From assembly GCF_000332295.1 (NCBI RefSeq), contig NZ_KB235930.1, positions 3,375,895 through 3,439,894 of the forward strand: a DNA stretch of 64,000 nt, given 5' to 3'. How positions within the stretch are numbered: position 1 is the stretch's first letter; each line of letters opens with the position of its first letter. Under the pieces are notes generated by a model, which saw nothing but the letters and a program-made list of their open reading frames with translations, was not told the DNA's origin and ran no database searches. Source of the stretch: Fortiea contorta PCC 7126 (GTDB lineage Bacteria > Cyanobacteriota > Cyanobacteriia > Cyanobacteriales > Nostocaceae). Of the stretch, positions 9,289-18,689 are shown one piece after another. The translations under genes were made by a program, and so were the position numbers.

Positions 9289-10611
9289 ATGGGTGACAAG
9301 CCAACAATTGCAATTTCTCACCTGGGCTGCGAGAAAAATCGGATTGATACGGAGCATATGCTAGGGCTGCTTGTAGAAGCAGGCTACGGCGTAGATACCA
9401 ATGAAGAGTTAGCAGATTACGTTATAGTCAATACATGTAGTTTTATCGAAGCAGCAAGAGAAGAATCTGTCAAAACTTTGGTAGAGTTGGCAGAGGCAGA
9501 TAAAAAAATCGTGATTACGGGCTGCATGGCCCAGCACTTCCAAGAGCAGTTATTGGCAGAGTTGCCAGAAGCCGTAGCTGTCGTAGGCACAGGCGATTAT
9601 CACAAAATTGTCAATGTTATTGAGCGGGTAGAGCAAGGAGAGCGGGTCAAGCAGGTCAGTGCTGAACCAACCTACATTGCTGACGAAACCACCCCGCGCT
9701 ACCGCACTACAACTGAAGGCGTAGCTTATATCCGGGTCGCCGAAGGATGTGATTATCGTTGTGCGTTTTGTATCATTCCTTATCTGCGAGGGAACCAGCG
9801 ATCGCGTACTATTGAATCGATTGTGGCTGAAGCCGAGCAGTTAGCAAGTCAGGGGGTACAAGAAATAATTCTGATTTCCCAAATCACAACAAATTACGGT
9901 TTGGATATTTACGGAAAACCCAAGTTAGCAGAATTACTGCGCGCTTTGGGGCAAGTAGATGTGCCGTGGATCAGAATGCATTATGCTTACCCCACTGGAC
10001 TGACTCCAGATGTGATCGCGGCCATCCAAGAAACACCGAACGTTTTACCTTACTTAGATTTGCCCTTACAACATTCTCACCCAGAAATACTCCGGGCGAT
10101 GAATCGTCCCTGGCAAGGACAGGTGAATGATGGCATTATTGAGCGTATCAAAACGGCGCTACCATCAGCGGTGTTGCGAACCACATTTATCGTTGGCTTC
10201 CCCGGAGAAACCGCAGAGCATTTTGAGCATCTACTACAGTTCGTCCAGCGACACGAATTTGACCATGTTGGCGTTTTCACCTTTTCGCCAGAGGCAGAAA
10301 CCCCAGCATATAAGCTACCAAATCAGTTGTCTCCAGAAGTAATGCAAGCACGCTGGCATCGATTAATGGCAATCCAGGAGCCGATTTCGCTCAAAAAAAA
10401 TCAACAGGAAGTAGGCAAAATAGCTGATGTCCTGATTGAGCAAGAAAATCCAGAAACTGGAATATTCATTGGTCGTTCTCATCGATTTGCCCCTGAGGAA
10501 GTGGATGGGCAAGTGTATGTTACAGGTGAAGCCACGTTAGGCAGCATCGTACCAGTAGAGATCACAAGTGCTGATACATATGACCTATACGGTCAAATTG
10601 TCAATAACTAA
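9289..10611 (+). CDS. rimO: Ribosomal protein S12 methylthiotransferase RimO
   Basis: A radical SAM methylthiotransferase, 440 residues from the chosen start. It has an N-terminal UPF0004 domain with three Cys ([26 protein letters not shown]) for the auxiliary [4Fe-4S] cluster. The radical SAM motif CDYRCAFC lies in the segment [18 protein letters not shown], and a TRAM domain closes the protein. It methylthiolates an Asp of ribosomal protein S12; the RimO-type [10 protein letters not shown] separates it from MiaB. I start at ATG 9289 ([10 protein letters not shown]), which matches the family, rather than the upstream GTG-type frame at 9217. A 95-bp gap separates it from the helicase gene. 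Confidence 0.95.
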   Translation: MGDKPTIAISHLGCEKNRIDTEHMLGLLVEAGYGVDTNEELADYVIVNTCSFIEAAREESVKTLVELAEADKKIVITGCMAQHFQEQLLAELPEAVAVVGTGDYHKIVNVIERVEQGERVKQVSAEPTYIADETTPRYRTTTEGVAYIRVAEGCDYRCAFCIIPYLRGNQRSRTIESIVAEAEQLASQGVQEIILISQITTNYGLDIYGKPKLAELLRALGQVDVPWIRMHYAYPTGLTPDVIAAIQETPNVLPYLDLPLQHSHPEILRAMNRPWQGQVNDGIIERIKTALPSAVLRTTFIVGFPGETAEHFEHLLQFVQRHEFDHVGVFTFSPEAETPAYKLPNQLSPEVMQARWHRLMAIQEPISLKKNQQEVGKIADVLIEQENPETGIFIGRSHRFAPEEVDGQVYVTGEATLGSIVPVEITSADTYDLYGQIVNN

Positions 10612-10706
10612 GTTGTCATTGGTCTTTTGTTTTTTATCAACTCAATCACAAATGACCATTAACTAACAACTAAACAGAAAATTCAAAATAACATCTAGGA
10701 GAATTA

Positions 10707-12245
10707 ATGAACCTTTCGTTTCAAGAACTAGGCATTTCCCAGGAACGTGTTGAGCAATTAGAAAAAATTGGCTTCACCGCACCTACGAACATTCAAACTC
10801 AGGCAATCCCGCAACTATTAGCAGGTCGGGATGTAGTTGGACAATCACAAACAGGTACAGGGAAAACAGCAGCCTTCTCGCTACCAATTTTAGAGCGGTT
10901 GGATGTGAATCAAAAAGCTGTGCAAGCTTTGGTTTTAACACCAACTAGAGAGTTAGCAATCCAAGTCCACGATGCGATCGCGCAATTCATCGGCAATGAT
11001 GGGTTAAGAGTCTTAGCAATTTATGGCGGTCAATCAATTGATCGGCAAATTCTCCAGCTAAAACGTGGCGTACACATGGTGGTAGGTACCCCCGGACGCG
11101 TAATCGATTTACTTGATCGCGGCTGTTTAAAGCTCGATCAGGTGAGATGGTTCGTCTTGGATGAAGCCGACGAAATGTTGAGCATGGGCTTTATTGACGA
11201 TGTGATCAAAATTTTGTCACAAGCTCCCGCAGATCGGCAGACAGCTCTATTTTCAGCGACAATGCCACCATCGATTCGCATGATTGTCAATAAATTTTTG
11301 CGATCGCCCGCCACAGTTACCGTCGAACAGCCCAAAGCCGCACCCAACAAAATCAATCAAGTAGCTTACTTGATCCCCCGTCACTGGACAAAAGCCAAAG
11401 CCTTACAACCGATTCTGGAAATGGAAGATCCAGAAACAGCGCTCATCTTCGTCCGTACCAGACGCACCGCTGCTGAACTCACCAACCAACTACAATCGGC
11501 TGGACACAGCGTCGATGAATACCACGGCGACTTATCCCAACAAGCACGGGAGCGGTTATTAGGCCGATTCCGCAATCGTCAAGTAAGGTGGGTAGTAGCT
11601 ACAGATATTGCAGCACGAGGGTTAGACGTTGATCAACTGTCCCATGTAATCAACTACGATTTACCAGATAGCGTCGAAACTTATTTGCACCGCATCGGCC
11701 GGACTGGACGCGCCGGTAAAGAAGGAACCGCCATTTCCTTAGTTCAACCCTTTGAACGTCGCAAACAGCAACTATTTGAGCGCCATAACCGCCAAAGTTG
11801 GCAAGTGCTATCGATTCCTACACGGGCACAAATTGAAGCGCGCCACATCCAGAAACTGCAAGAACAGGTGGGACAAGCTTTAACTGGTGAACGTTTAGCT
11901 TCATTTTTACCGATTGTCAGCGAACTGATCGAAAAATATGATGCTCAAGCGATCGCTGCTGCGGCACTGCAAATCGCTTATGATGAAACTCGCCCCGCGT
12001 GGCTACAGTCAGACGTAGAGATTCCTCAAGAAGAAGTATCTACCCCCAAACCCAAGTTAGTCAAGCGCCGTGAAGCCGTAGGCGATCGCACTCGTGGTAA
12101 TTGGAGCAAATCAGACAACTCCAGCACAGCCGAAGACGAAAGACGCAGTAGCTCCAAGCCAAAGCTCAAAACTGGCCGTCGTGATGCTTCTTCTGCACCC
12201 GTCCAAAAGCTAGGTTTACCCACAACTAAAGAATCGGCTTCCTAG
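10707..12245 (+). CDS. crhR: DEAD-box RNA helicase, CrhR type
   Basis: A 512-residue helicase with all core motifs: the Q motif GFTAPTNIQTQAI, AQTGTGKT-type Walker A (SQTGTGKTAAF), PTRELA, TPGRVIDL, DEADEMLSMGF, SAT, RGLDV and HRIGRTGRAG. After the core comes the stretch LTGERLASFLPIVSELIEKYDAQAIAAAALQ, shared with Synechocystis CrhR, and a basic low-complexity tail. CrhR helicases unwind and anneal RNA and are induced by cold and by reduction of the plastoquinone pool. A clear AGGAG precedes the ATG. A terminator follows. The orthology is from my memory of CrhR and is likely rather than proven. Confidence 0.93.
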   Translation: MNLSFQELGISQERVEQLEKIGFTAPTNIQTQAIPQLLAGRDVVGQSQTGTGKTAAFSLPILERLDVNQKAVQALVLTPTRELAIQVHDAIAQFIGNDGLRVLAIYGGQSIDRQILQLKRGVHMVVGTPGRVIDLLDRGCLKLDQVRWFVLDEADEMLSMGFIDDVIKILSQAPADRQTALFSATMPPSIRMIVNKFLRSPATVTVEQPKAAPNKINQVAYLIPRHWTKAKALQPILEMEDPETALIFVRTRRTAAELTNQLQSAGHSVDEYHGDLSQQARERLLGRFRNRQVRWVVATDIAARGLDVDQLSHVINYDLPDSVETYLHRIGRTGRAGKEGTAISLVQPFERRKQQLFERHNRQSWQVLSIPTRAQIEARHIQKLQEQVGQALTGERLASFLPIVSELIEKYDAQAIAAAALQIAYDETRPAWLQSDVEIPQEEVSTPKPKLVKRREAVGDRTRGNWSKSDNSSTAEDERRSSSKPKLKTGRRDASSAPVQKLGLPTTKESAS

Positions 12246-12254
12246 TATCAAGTA

Positions 12255-12305
12255 AAGAGTCCAGAGTAAGGAATTAATGTATTGGCTTTGGACTCTTAAT
12301 TTTTT
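12255..12305 (+). terminator. Rho-independent terminator after the helicase gene
   Basis: AAGAGTCCAGAG pairs with CTTTGGACTCTT (one mismatch) across a 19-nt loop and is followed by AATTTTTT. Confidence 0.75.
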
Positions 12306-12525
12306 GAGATAAAAATTCATACGACATCTACGATTTGGCGCTTTGTAGAAACGCGAAGTCAGTTTTTGTCTGGCTTCACTGACCCCTCCCCACACGAAAA
12401 TATAGCAGTGGTTAGATATATTAAGACAAAACTGAATATAAAATCTTTACACTAAGCAGCTTTGATGATTACTGCGTGCTGGCTGCTATACTGTTTATTA
12501 GTACATATGTATCGTTTTCAGTTTT

Positions 12526-13104
12526 ATGTTCACGATCCACGATTTAGAACAGCTACAAACAGACCATCCAGAATGGCAAATGGAATTAGTCGATGGCAAT
12601 ATATTAGTTATGGGTCCGTCAGATTTTATTTCTGAAGAAATTGGTGCTGAATTAATTAGACTACTAGGAAACTGGGTGCGACCGCGTAAGCTGGGTAGAG
12701 TCGCTGGGTCGAGTGCTGGTTTTATTTTACCGACATTAGAAACTGAAAATGGCAAGGAAATTACTCAAGAAAAACGTAATCTCCGCGCTCCTGATGTGTC
12801 GTTCGTGCGTGCTGATAGACTCAAAAAGAGTCAGCGTAATTTCGTAGAATTAGTGCCTGACTTGATGGTCGAGATTAAATCTCAGTCAGACCGTACCAAG
12901 CCACTAATAGAAAAGATTCAGCTATTTTTGCAACTTGGCTCTACAGTTGGTATTTTGATTGATCCCGATAAATTAACCCTCACAGTTTATCGACTCAATC
13001 AAGAACCCATAACTTTACAAAATGACGATAAACTTACAATACCAGATTTACTGCCTGGTTGGGAAGTCACAGTATCAGAACTGTGGCCCCCCGTATTTGA
13101 GTAG
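12526..13104 (+). CDS. Uma2 family (DUF820) putative endonuclease
   Basis: A 192-residue protein with the Uma2/DUF820 layout. An N-terminal half has VDGNILVMGPS, followed by PDVSFVRADRL and then LMVEIKSQSD, where the acidic residue, E and K match a PD-(D/E)XK nuclease core. IDPD follows at the end of the core. The family is greatly expanded in filamentous cyanobacteria; its biological role is not established. A second member lies at 43513-44088. It stands alone, convergent with an aldo/keto reductase gene only about 20 bp away. Confidence 0.88.
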   Translation: MFTIHDLEQLQTDHPEWQMELVDGNILVMGPSDFISEEIGAELIRLLGNWVRPRKLGRVAGSSAGFILPTLETENGKEITQEKRNLRAPDVSFVRADRLKKSQRNFVELVPDLMVEIKSQSDRTKPLIEKIQLFLQLGSTVGILIDPDKLTLTVYRLNQEPITLQNDDKLTIPDLLPGWEVTVSELWPPVFE

Positions 13105-13125
13105 AGACGGGCAATGTTTAGGTTT

Positions 13126-14082
13126 TTACAGCCAAGGACGACTGACTCGTTCTAACTCGCCTACTTCATCATCATTTAAACGCCAGCCCAAAGCGCCGGC
13201 GTTTTGTTTTACCTGCTCTGCTGTCTTCGCTCCAGCGATGGGAATCACATTTCCTTGAGCAATTAACCAGTTGAGAGCAACTTGGGCGGGGGTGCGATCG
13301 TACTTTTCGCCTAGTTGACGCAGTAAATATATCACTGGCGCGATTTTTTGTAACCCATCCTTACCAAATCTCGGATCAATTCTTCTCGCACCGCTGGGAA
13401 CCTCACCGCTATCAGCAGTATATTTGCCTGTGAGTAATCCCTGAGCCAAAGGACTATATGCCAAAATTGTCACACCCAACTCGCGGGCTGTAGCGAAAAT
13501 ACCGTTGCTTTCAATTTCCCGCGTCAGTAGAGAGTAACGCACTTGGTTGACGGCTAGCGGTATTCCCCTTGCTGCTAAGATTTGGTGTACTTCTCGCATT
13601 TGAACGGCTGAGTAATTACTGATACCTACTGCGCCGATTCTACCTCGTTCCACTTCATCTGCTAAAGCGTTGATCAAGGAGGCTTGACTTAAAAAGAAGG
13701 TAAAAGGCCAGTGAATTTGATACAATTCCACTCGCGGTAATTGCAGACGCTTGAGGCTATCTGTCAAAGCATCAGCCACAGATTGAGTTGTGAACCGCCA
13801 AGGCCAATTCCAAAATTTAGTAGCGATTTGTACTTCTTTTTGGCTGCTTTGCAAGAATTCACCTAGAAGTTGCTCACTTTTTCCTAAACCATAAACTTCC
13901 GCAGTGTCAAAAAAAGTAATACCAGCTTCTAAAGCTGCTGTAAATGCTGCTTGTAACTGTTCAGGGCCGTAGCCGCTGCCATAATTCCAAAATATCTTAT
14001 CACCCCAAGCCCACGTGCCTATGCACAGGGGTGTAACAACTGGCCCGTTTTGCCCTAATGTAATGGTTTCCACGTTGATCAA
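13126..14082 (-). CDS. Aldo/keto reductase
   Basis: A 318-residue NADPH-dependent (beta/alpha)8 reductase. The family's active-site set is visible: the Asp and Tyr in FFDTAEVYGLGKSE, a Lys in QIATKFWNWP, and a His in LYQIHWPF. The C-terminal cofactor-binding segment is NVIPIAGAKTAEQVKQNAGA. The natural substrate is unknown; members reduce aldehydes and ketones. It ends close to the convergent Uma2 gene and sits 150 bp from the SDR gene on the same strand. No operon is obvious. Confidence 0.93.
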   Translation of the reverse strand: MINVETITLGQNGPVVTPLCIGTWAWGDKIFWNYGSGYGPEQLQAAFTAALEAGITFFDTAEVYGLGKSEQLLGEFLQSSQKEVQIATKFWNWPWRFTTQSVADALTDSLKRLQLPRVELYQIHWPFTFFLSQASLINALADEVERGRIGAVGISNYSAVQMREVHQILAARGIPLAVNQVRYSLLTREIESNGIFATARELGVTILAYSPLAQGLLTGKYTADSGEVPSGARRIDPRFGKDGLQKIAPVIYLLRQLGEKYDRTPAQVALNWLIAQGNVIPIAGAKTAEQVKQNAGALGWRLNDDEVGELERVSRPWL

Positions 14083-14234
14083 ACTGGATTTATTTACATA
14101 TCTTGACTCTCTACAGTGTATCGCTGTAGCAATTCATAATTTGTAATTCGTAGTCAGAATATGCGTTAGTTTTTGGATGCATAAGCAGTGCGTAGAGTTG
14201 CACAAATTATGTATTACATTAGGCTTAAATGGGA

Positions 14235-15248
14235 TTAAACATCATTCCTGTGCCACATACCTAAAAACCCAGCAATACCTAATGCAGCGACTGCTACAGC
14301 TCCCCACTTCAACGGTGGGTTCATATCTAACCAATCTAAAAATGCGGGTATGGTTAGATTTCGATAATCGCCTTCAACTTTGTCATAAGATGAAACTGGT
14401 TCATAGAGATTGTCTGGGGCTGATTCTGATTTAATTTCATTAGTTCGTTGTCCCAGAAAAGCGACCGCCAGCAGCAATGAATCTGCAAGACTCGGTGAAA
14501 CTCGCTGCAACAAATCTAAAACCTTTCCTGCGTCACCAACGACAAAATCACGAGTTGGGTGTTCTGCGGCGTAAAGAATAGCGTCACTAACTAGACTCGG
14601 TTGGTAATAGGGAGGAATCCCCGTAGGCTTGACACCTAATTTGCTGCGAACTTTATTATAGTATGGTGTGTTGATAGTAGCGGGCAGGATGGAGGTGACA
14701 CTAATGGGCCATTTATCGTGGAGAATCTCCAGACGCAAAGCATCAAGAAAACCTTCCAAACCATGTTTAGCGGTAGAGTAAGGACTTTGCAATGGTAAAC
14801 TACGCCTACCTTCCATTGACGAGATATGAATCAACGCTCCTCGACCTTCTTGTTTGAGATAGGGGATTGCAGCCATCGCACCGTAAACTTGTCCCATCAA
14901 GGTGACATCAACAACTCTTTGAAACTCCTCTGGTGTGATTTTGGCAAAAGGAGCAATTACACCCGTAGCTGCAGAGTGAACCCAAGTATCTAAGCGTCCG
15001 TAGTGTGCCACAGTTTTATCAGCGATCGCCTTAACTTGCTGAAAATCACTCACGTCAGCCAGCACATAAATAGCATCGCCACCCAAAGCCTGGATTTCAT
15101 CCACCAAAGACTTCAACCCAGATTCACTCCGCGCTGCAACTACAACCTTTGCACCACGCTGGGCAAATTTCAACGCTGTATCGCGCCCAATTCCGCTAGA
15201 AGCGCCGACGATGACGACTACCTGTTGATTAATTGGCTTTAATTGCAT
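14235..15248 (-). CDS. Short-chain dehydrogenase/reductase with C-terminal membrane anchor
   Basis: A classical SDR of 337 residues. It has the Rossmann motif GASSGIGRD (about 15-23), an NAG-like segment replaced by HSAATG, a catalytic Ser in LIHISSMEG, and YSTAKHG with the catalytic Tyr and Lys. After the catalytic domain comes an extension of about 90 residues. It ends with a hydrophobic helix (WGAVAVAALGIAGFLGMW) and HRNDV, suggesting a tail anchor. This longer membrane-anchored form is common in cyanobacterial and actinobacterial SDRs of unknown substrate. The neighbouring aldo/keto reductase gives no further clue. Confidence 0.92.
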   Translation of the reverse strand: MQLKPINQQVVVIVGASSGIGRDTALKFAQRGAKVVVAARSESGLKSLVDEIQALGGDAIYVLADVSDFQQVKAIADKTVAHYGRLDTWVHSAATGVIAPFAKITPEEFQRVVDVTLMGQVYGAMAAIPYLKQEGRGALIHISSMEGRRSLPLQSPYSTAKHGLEGFLDALRLEILHDKWPISVTSILPATINTPYYNKVRSKLGVKPTGIPPYYQPSLVSDAILYAAEHPTRDFVVGDAGKVLDLLQRVSPSLADSLLLAVAFLGQRTNEIKSESAPDNLYEPVSSYDKVEGDYRNLTIPAFLDWLDMNPPLKWGAVAVAALGIAGFLGMWHRNDV

Positions 15249-15455
15249 GGTTAATCATTTGTAATATTTCCCTCAGTGTAGTGACCACCATCCAGTGTCA
15301 GAAATCCTCCTAAAGAAATGAAATCTGGTTAATCACGATTCACTCGTAGCGAGGAATCTTCACAACGAACAAGTAATACCAGTCTCCGTCTTGGCAATAA
15401 CCGTCACAACGGTGGGTTTTAGCGTATTTGAAGTCGCGCCCCTAGTCCCTAGCCC

Positions 15456-16730
15456 CTAACACCAAATCTGCACCACACGCCCTTGTAATTGTTGTCCAAA
15501 CCAAGGTGTATTACTAGAAAGTGTATAGAGATTTTGTCTTTCAACTTTCCAGTTTTGTTGTGGATCAAATAAAGTCAATTCTGCTTTTTGATGGGGAGCA
15601 ATTACACTTGGCTGTTGTTTTAAACACTCGGCTGGGCGAGTGGAAAGCGATCGCCATAATTCCCCAGCTGTGAATTCTCCAGTTTCCACCAGATGTTGCC
15701 ACAATAAAGGCAATGCTAATTCCAAACCAATGGCTCCTGGTGGTGCTTCGGCAAAAGCTTGTACTTTTTCTTCATAGGTGTATGGTGCATGATCAATGGC
15801 GATCGCATCAATTACACCCGTCCGCACGGCTGTACGCAACGCTGCTAAATCACTAGGATTGCCCAAAGGCGGAGCCAAATGCAAGCTGGTGTGATAACTT
15901 TTAATGGCTTTTGTATCCAGTAACAAATGCATCCAAGTAGTGCTGGCGGTGATTGGTAAACCAGCGGTTTTAGCTGCAGCGATTAAATCCACACTCCGCG
16001 CCGTGGAGACACGCATAATATGCACATGTGTATTACCTATGGCGGCTACCAATTCCAACAAAGCCGCGATCGCTGAAGTTTCCGCAGTCGCGGGGATGGG
16101 TGATAATCCGAGGCGAATGGCGTCTGAGCCTTCGCGCATCACACCATTTGTAGCTAATTGGCGATCGCTCGGCCAAAAAGCGATCAGTTTATCCATCGGT
16201 TGCAGATATTCCAACACCCGCCTTACCAGACCCAAATTTTCCCAAGGAATACCATCGCTAAACCCGACCACACCCGCTTGAGCTAAATCAGTTAATTCTG
16301 TTAACTGTTTCCCCGCTATCTCTAAAGTCACTGCACCCCAAATGTTAAGCTGGGGTAGATTGTTGTGGCGGGAAATTCTCTCCCCACCTCTGCGCTGTAA
16401 CTGCGCTACCAGTGCTGGATGATCAATTACTGGTGATGTATCCGGTAAAATACTGATTCTAGTGAACCCACCAGCCACCGCAGCTTGTAACAGAGATGAT
16501 ATGGTTTCTCGTTCTTCAAACCCTGGTTCACTGGCGTGGCTATACAAGTCTACTAAACCGGGGCCGAGAACTAATCCCCGACAATCTCGAATTTGAATAT
16601 CAGGACTGATATCAGTAATTTGGGAAGCGACGGCTTGAATATTACCGTCAGTAATGAGCACATCGGCGATTTGATCGGTTTCTGAAACCGGATCAATCAC
16701 CCGTACTTGTTGTAACAATTCAGTTGTCAT
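15456..16730 (-). CDS. Dihydroorotase homologue, probably noncatalytic
   Basis: A 424-residue class I dihydroorotase-fold protein (amidohydrolase superfamily). Comparison with known PyrC sequences shows that most metal ligands are replaced. The usual DxHxHxREPG is DLYSHASEPG, the His of the CHVST segment is Arg (MRVST), and the His-His of VTPHH is TWMH. The bridging AHCED-like segment has become AFWPSD. The Asp of DHAP is kept (IDHAPY). It therefore probably cannot hold the binuclear zinc centre, like the noncatalytic PyrC-like partners of aspartate transcarbamoylase in some bacteria. Annotation pipelines will call it pyrC. It may be structural or regulatory in pyrimidine synthesis. No pyrB is in the window. 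Confidence 0.88.
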   Translation of the reverse strand: MTTELLQQVRVIDPVSETDQIADVLITDGNIQAVASQITDISPDIQIRDCRGLVLGPGLVDLYSHASEPGFEERETISSLLQAAVAGGFTRISILPDTSPVIDHPALVAQLQRRGGERISRHNNLPQLNIWGAVTLEIAGKQLTELTDLAQAGVVGFSDGIPWENLGLVRRVLEYLQPMDKLIAFWPSDRQLATNGVMREGSDAIRLGLSPIPATAETSAIAALLELVAAIGNTHVHIMRVSTARSVDLIAAAKTAGLPITASTTWMHLLLDTKAIKSYHTSLHLAPPLGNPSDLAALRTAVRTGVIDAIAIDHAPYTYEEKVQAFAEAPPGAIGLELALPLLWQHLVETGEFTAGELWRSLSTRPAECLKQQPSVIAPHQKAELTLFDPQQNWKVERQNLYTLSSNTPWFGQQLQGRVVQIWC

Positions 16731-16814
16731 TTCAGCTATTCAGCTATGGTCGAGAGCGCTGCAGTTGTTTGTTTATTGTGAGCGATCTGTCGAGCGATCG
16801 CTCATGCTTGATCT

Positions 16815-18167
16815 TTACAATGCTCCAGCTGCAGTTTTATCCAATATACCTCCACCTAAGTGTGTGGTAATGTTCATTGCTTGTAACACTGGTAAACCAT
16901 CTAATCCTAGAGGGTAATCAATCACACTGACAGCACCGTTACCTTGGCGAAAGTTCCAGAAATTCTCCGGAGGTAAACCGAGAATTTGGCACAGCAAGGC
17001 TTTATTTGTGGCATCATGAGCCACAACTAATCCGGTTGTTAGTTGTTGATTGATTGCTGTCTCTACAATAGACTGCCAAGCTGCAGCACTGCGTACCCAT
17101 ACTTGTTGTAAGTTCTCACCTTCTGGCATTTGTACGGATGCTGGTACAGTTCGCCAACGTTGTAACTCTCCAGGAAATTCTTGCTCAATTTCTGATTCTA
17201 ATTTTCCTTCCCAAAGTCCATGACCAATCTCTCTTAAACCATCACGCAATTCTAAACTGACGGTGGGATGATGTTTCAAAATAATTTCTGCCGTTTCCCG
17301 CGGACGCAGCATAGAACTACTCACGGCAAAATCGAGGGGTACGGTGGCGAGAAATTCACCTGCTTTTTGAGCTTGTTGTCTCCCGTTGTCATTGAGGGGA
17401 ACATCAATCTGTCCTTGAAACCTAGTTTGACGGTTCCACTCCGTTTCCCCATGACGCACCAACAACAATCTCACTCCTCGATGTTCCGGACGCAACGAAG
17501 GCAAATTTTCGCCCATGTGTTGCGTTTGATTCATCGATTCTAGTTGCACTGGATCTGTCAATCCCCCCGCAAAATTCAGGACGGTGACGCCACAGTTAGA
17601 TTGTTGAAGAGAATGATAGCGACTTGCAGGTATATTCAGTGCTGTACTAATTAAAGCCCGATTAATACCGTTATGCGCCACTATGAGAATAGTTTCCCCT
17701 TGATGAAGCTGTAAAATTTCTTGCCAAAATTGCTGTGCTTGTGCGTATAAAACTAATACAGGAAAATGTTCTTTTGTATTTCCTGCATCATCAAGCAGCA
17801 TCCGCAATTCGTGAGGGCTTTCTTTCCAAATGCGGTAGTCTTCGGCAAACTTTTGCTTAACATCCGCACTGAGCATTTCTGCCCATAAAGGTAAATCTAT
17901 TTCTAAGAGCAAATCAGAAGTTTGTGGTACCGCTGATTGTCCCACGTTCATCGTCAACTCACTATGGATAATCGCTGCTGTCTGTTTGGCTCGCTGTAAG
18001 GGACTACTGTAAATCGCATTAAATAAAATATTACTGAGGGACTTACCTACTTGACTGGCATCGTCACGACCTTTTTCTGTTAGTTTCGACACATCAGTAC
18101 GCCCTTGGATACGGCGCTCGATGTTATAGCTGCTTTGACCGTGGCGCACAATGATGACACGAGTCAT
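16815..18167 (-). CDS. Tandem histidine phosphatase (two phosphoglycerate mutase-like domains)
   Basis: A 450-residue protein made of two histidine-phosphatase domains. Domain 1 (about 1-205) has VRHGQSSYN, SSPLQRAKQTA and VAHNGINRAL. Domain 2 (about 225-430) has VRHGETEWN, SSMLRPRETAE, REIGHGLWEG and VAHDATNKAL. Both keep the phospho-accepting RHG and the second His, so both may be active. Annotators usually call such proteins phosphoglycerate mutase or alpha-ribazole phosphatase-like; the substrate cannot be told from sequence. It is transcribed toward the dihydroorotase homologue with an 85-bp gap. Confidence 0.9.
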   Translation of the reverse strand: MTRVIIVRHGQSSYNIERRIQGRTDVSKLTEKGRDDASQVGKSLSNILFNAIYSSPLQRAKQTAAIIHSELTMNVGQSAVPQTSDLLLEIDLPLWAEMLSADVKQKFAEDYRIWKESPHELRMLLDDAGNTKEHFPVLVLYAQAQQFWQEILQLHQGETILIVAHNGINRALISTALNIPASRYHSLQQSNCGVTVLNFAGGLTDPVQLESMNQTQHMGENLPSLRPEHRGVRLLLVRHGETEWNRQTRFQGQIDVPLNDNGRQQAQKAGEFLATVPLDFAVSSSMLRPRETAEIILKHHPTVSLELRDGLREIGHGLWEGKLESEIEQEFPGELQRWRTVPASVQMPEGENLQQVWVRSAAAWQSIVETAINQQLTTGLVVAHDATNKALLCQILGLPPENFWNFRQGNGAVSVIDYPLGLDGLPVLQAMNITTHLGGGILDKTAAGAL

Positions 18168-18382
18168 CCGTCTTGCCCTCCTCTCTCTAAAGGACTAATT
18201 CTACTGTAAAGTGTCCCAGAGAACTGCAGAAAGTCAAAAACTCTATTTCGGATTGAATACCTACCTCTGATTTGACCGCACCGCCCCTCCGCTCGCCTCC
18301 ACAGGCACTAAAACTGCCACCAAATCGTGCCCTGGTATATCATTTAAGCGAGAATTATCTGTTGATACAAAAACACGAAACC

Positions 18383-18598
18383 ATGACACCAACCTCCAGT
18401 TTTGAAAGGGTTTTAGATAGTGTGGAAGCGTTGTCAGTCGATGAGCAGGAAGTATTGATTCAACTGGTACAGCGACGGCTGACGGAGCGACGACGCGAAG
18501 AAATTGCAGCCAATATTGCTCAAGCAAGATCTGACTACCAGGCAGGAAAGGTTTTTCGAGGGACAGTTGAGCAAGTGATGAATGAGCTAAGACAGTGA
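18383..18598 (+). CDS. Antitoxin-like small protein (orphan)
   Basis: A 71-residue, charged, helical protein (MTPTSSFERVLDSVEAL ... QAGKVFRGTVEQVMNELRQ). It resembles the small antitoxins that precede RelE/YafQ-type toxins in cyanobacteria. I start at ATG 18383; the frame is open further upstream, but that part has no family-like sequence. The stop overlaps by four bases (GTGA) the GTG of a short frame that reads like the first ~20 residues of a RelE/YafQ toxin and then breaks off. It is probably left over from a toxin-antitoxin operon. Confidence 0.65.
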   Translation: MTPTSSFERVLDSVEALSVDEQEVLIQLVQRRLTERRREEIAANIAQARSDYQAGKVFRGTVEQVMNELRQ

Positions 18599-18684
18599 GA
18601 ACACTGGTTATTGCCTCGTCTTTCAAACGAGCATTTAAGAAACTAAAAAGAAAATCGTTATGTCTAATCACAAATAACCAATAA
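18595..18684 (+). pseudogene. Truncated RelE/YafQ-type toxin remnant
   Basis: Translation from GTG gives VRTLVIASSFKRAFKKLKRK, which matches the usual N-terminus of YafQ/RelE-type toxins in cyanobacteria. It then runs into nine unrelated residues and a stop. The rest of the toxin is missing; pdxA ends (convergent) six bases further on. The four-base start/stop overlap with the antitoxin is the normal arrangement for such pairs. Confidence 0.55.
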
Positions 18685-18689
18685 AAAAC

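Noticed and set aside
18261-18671. 136-codon minus-strand frame opposite the antitoxin gene
   Set aside because: The plus-strand frame has the antitoxin-like sequence and overlapping toxin start; the minus frame is a shadow.
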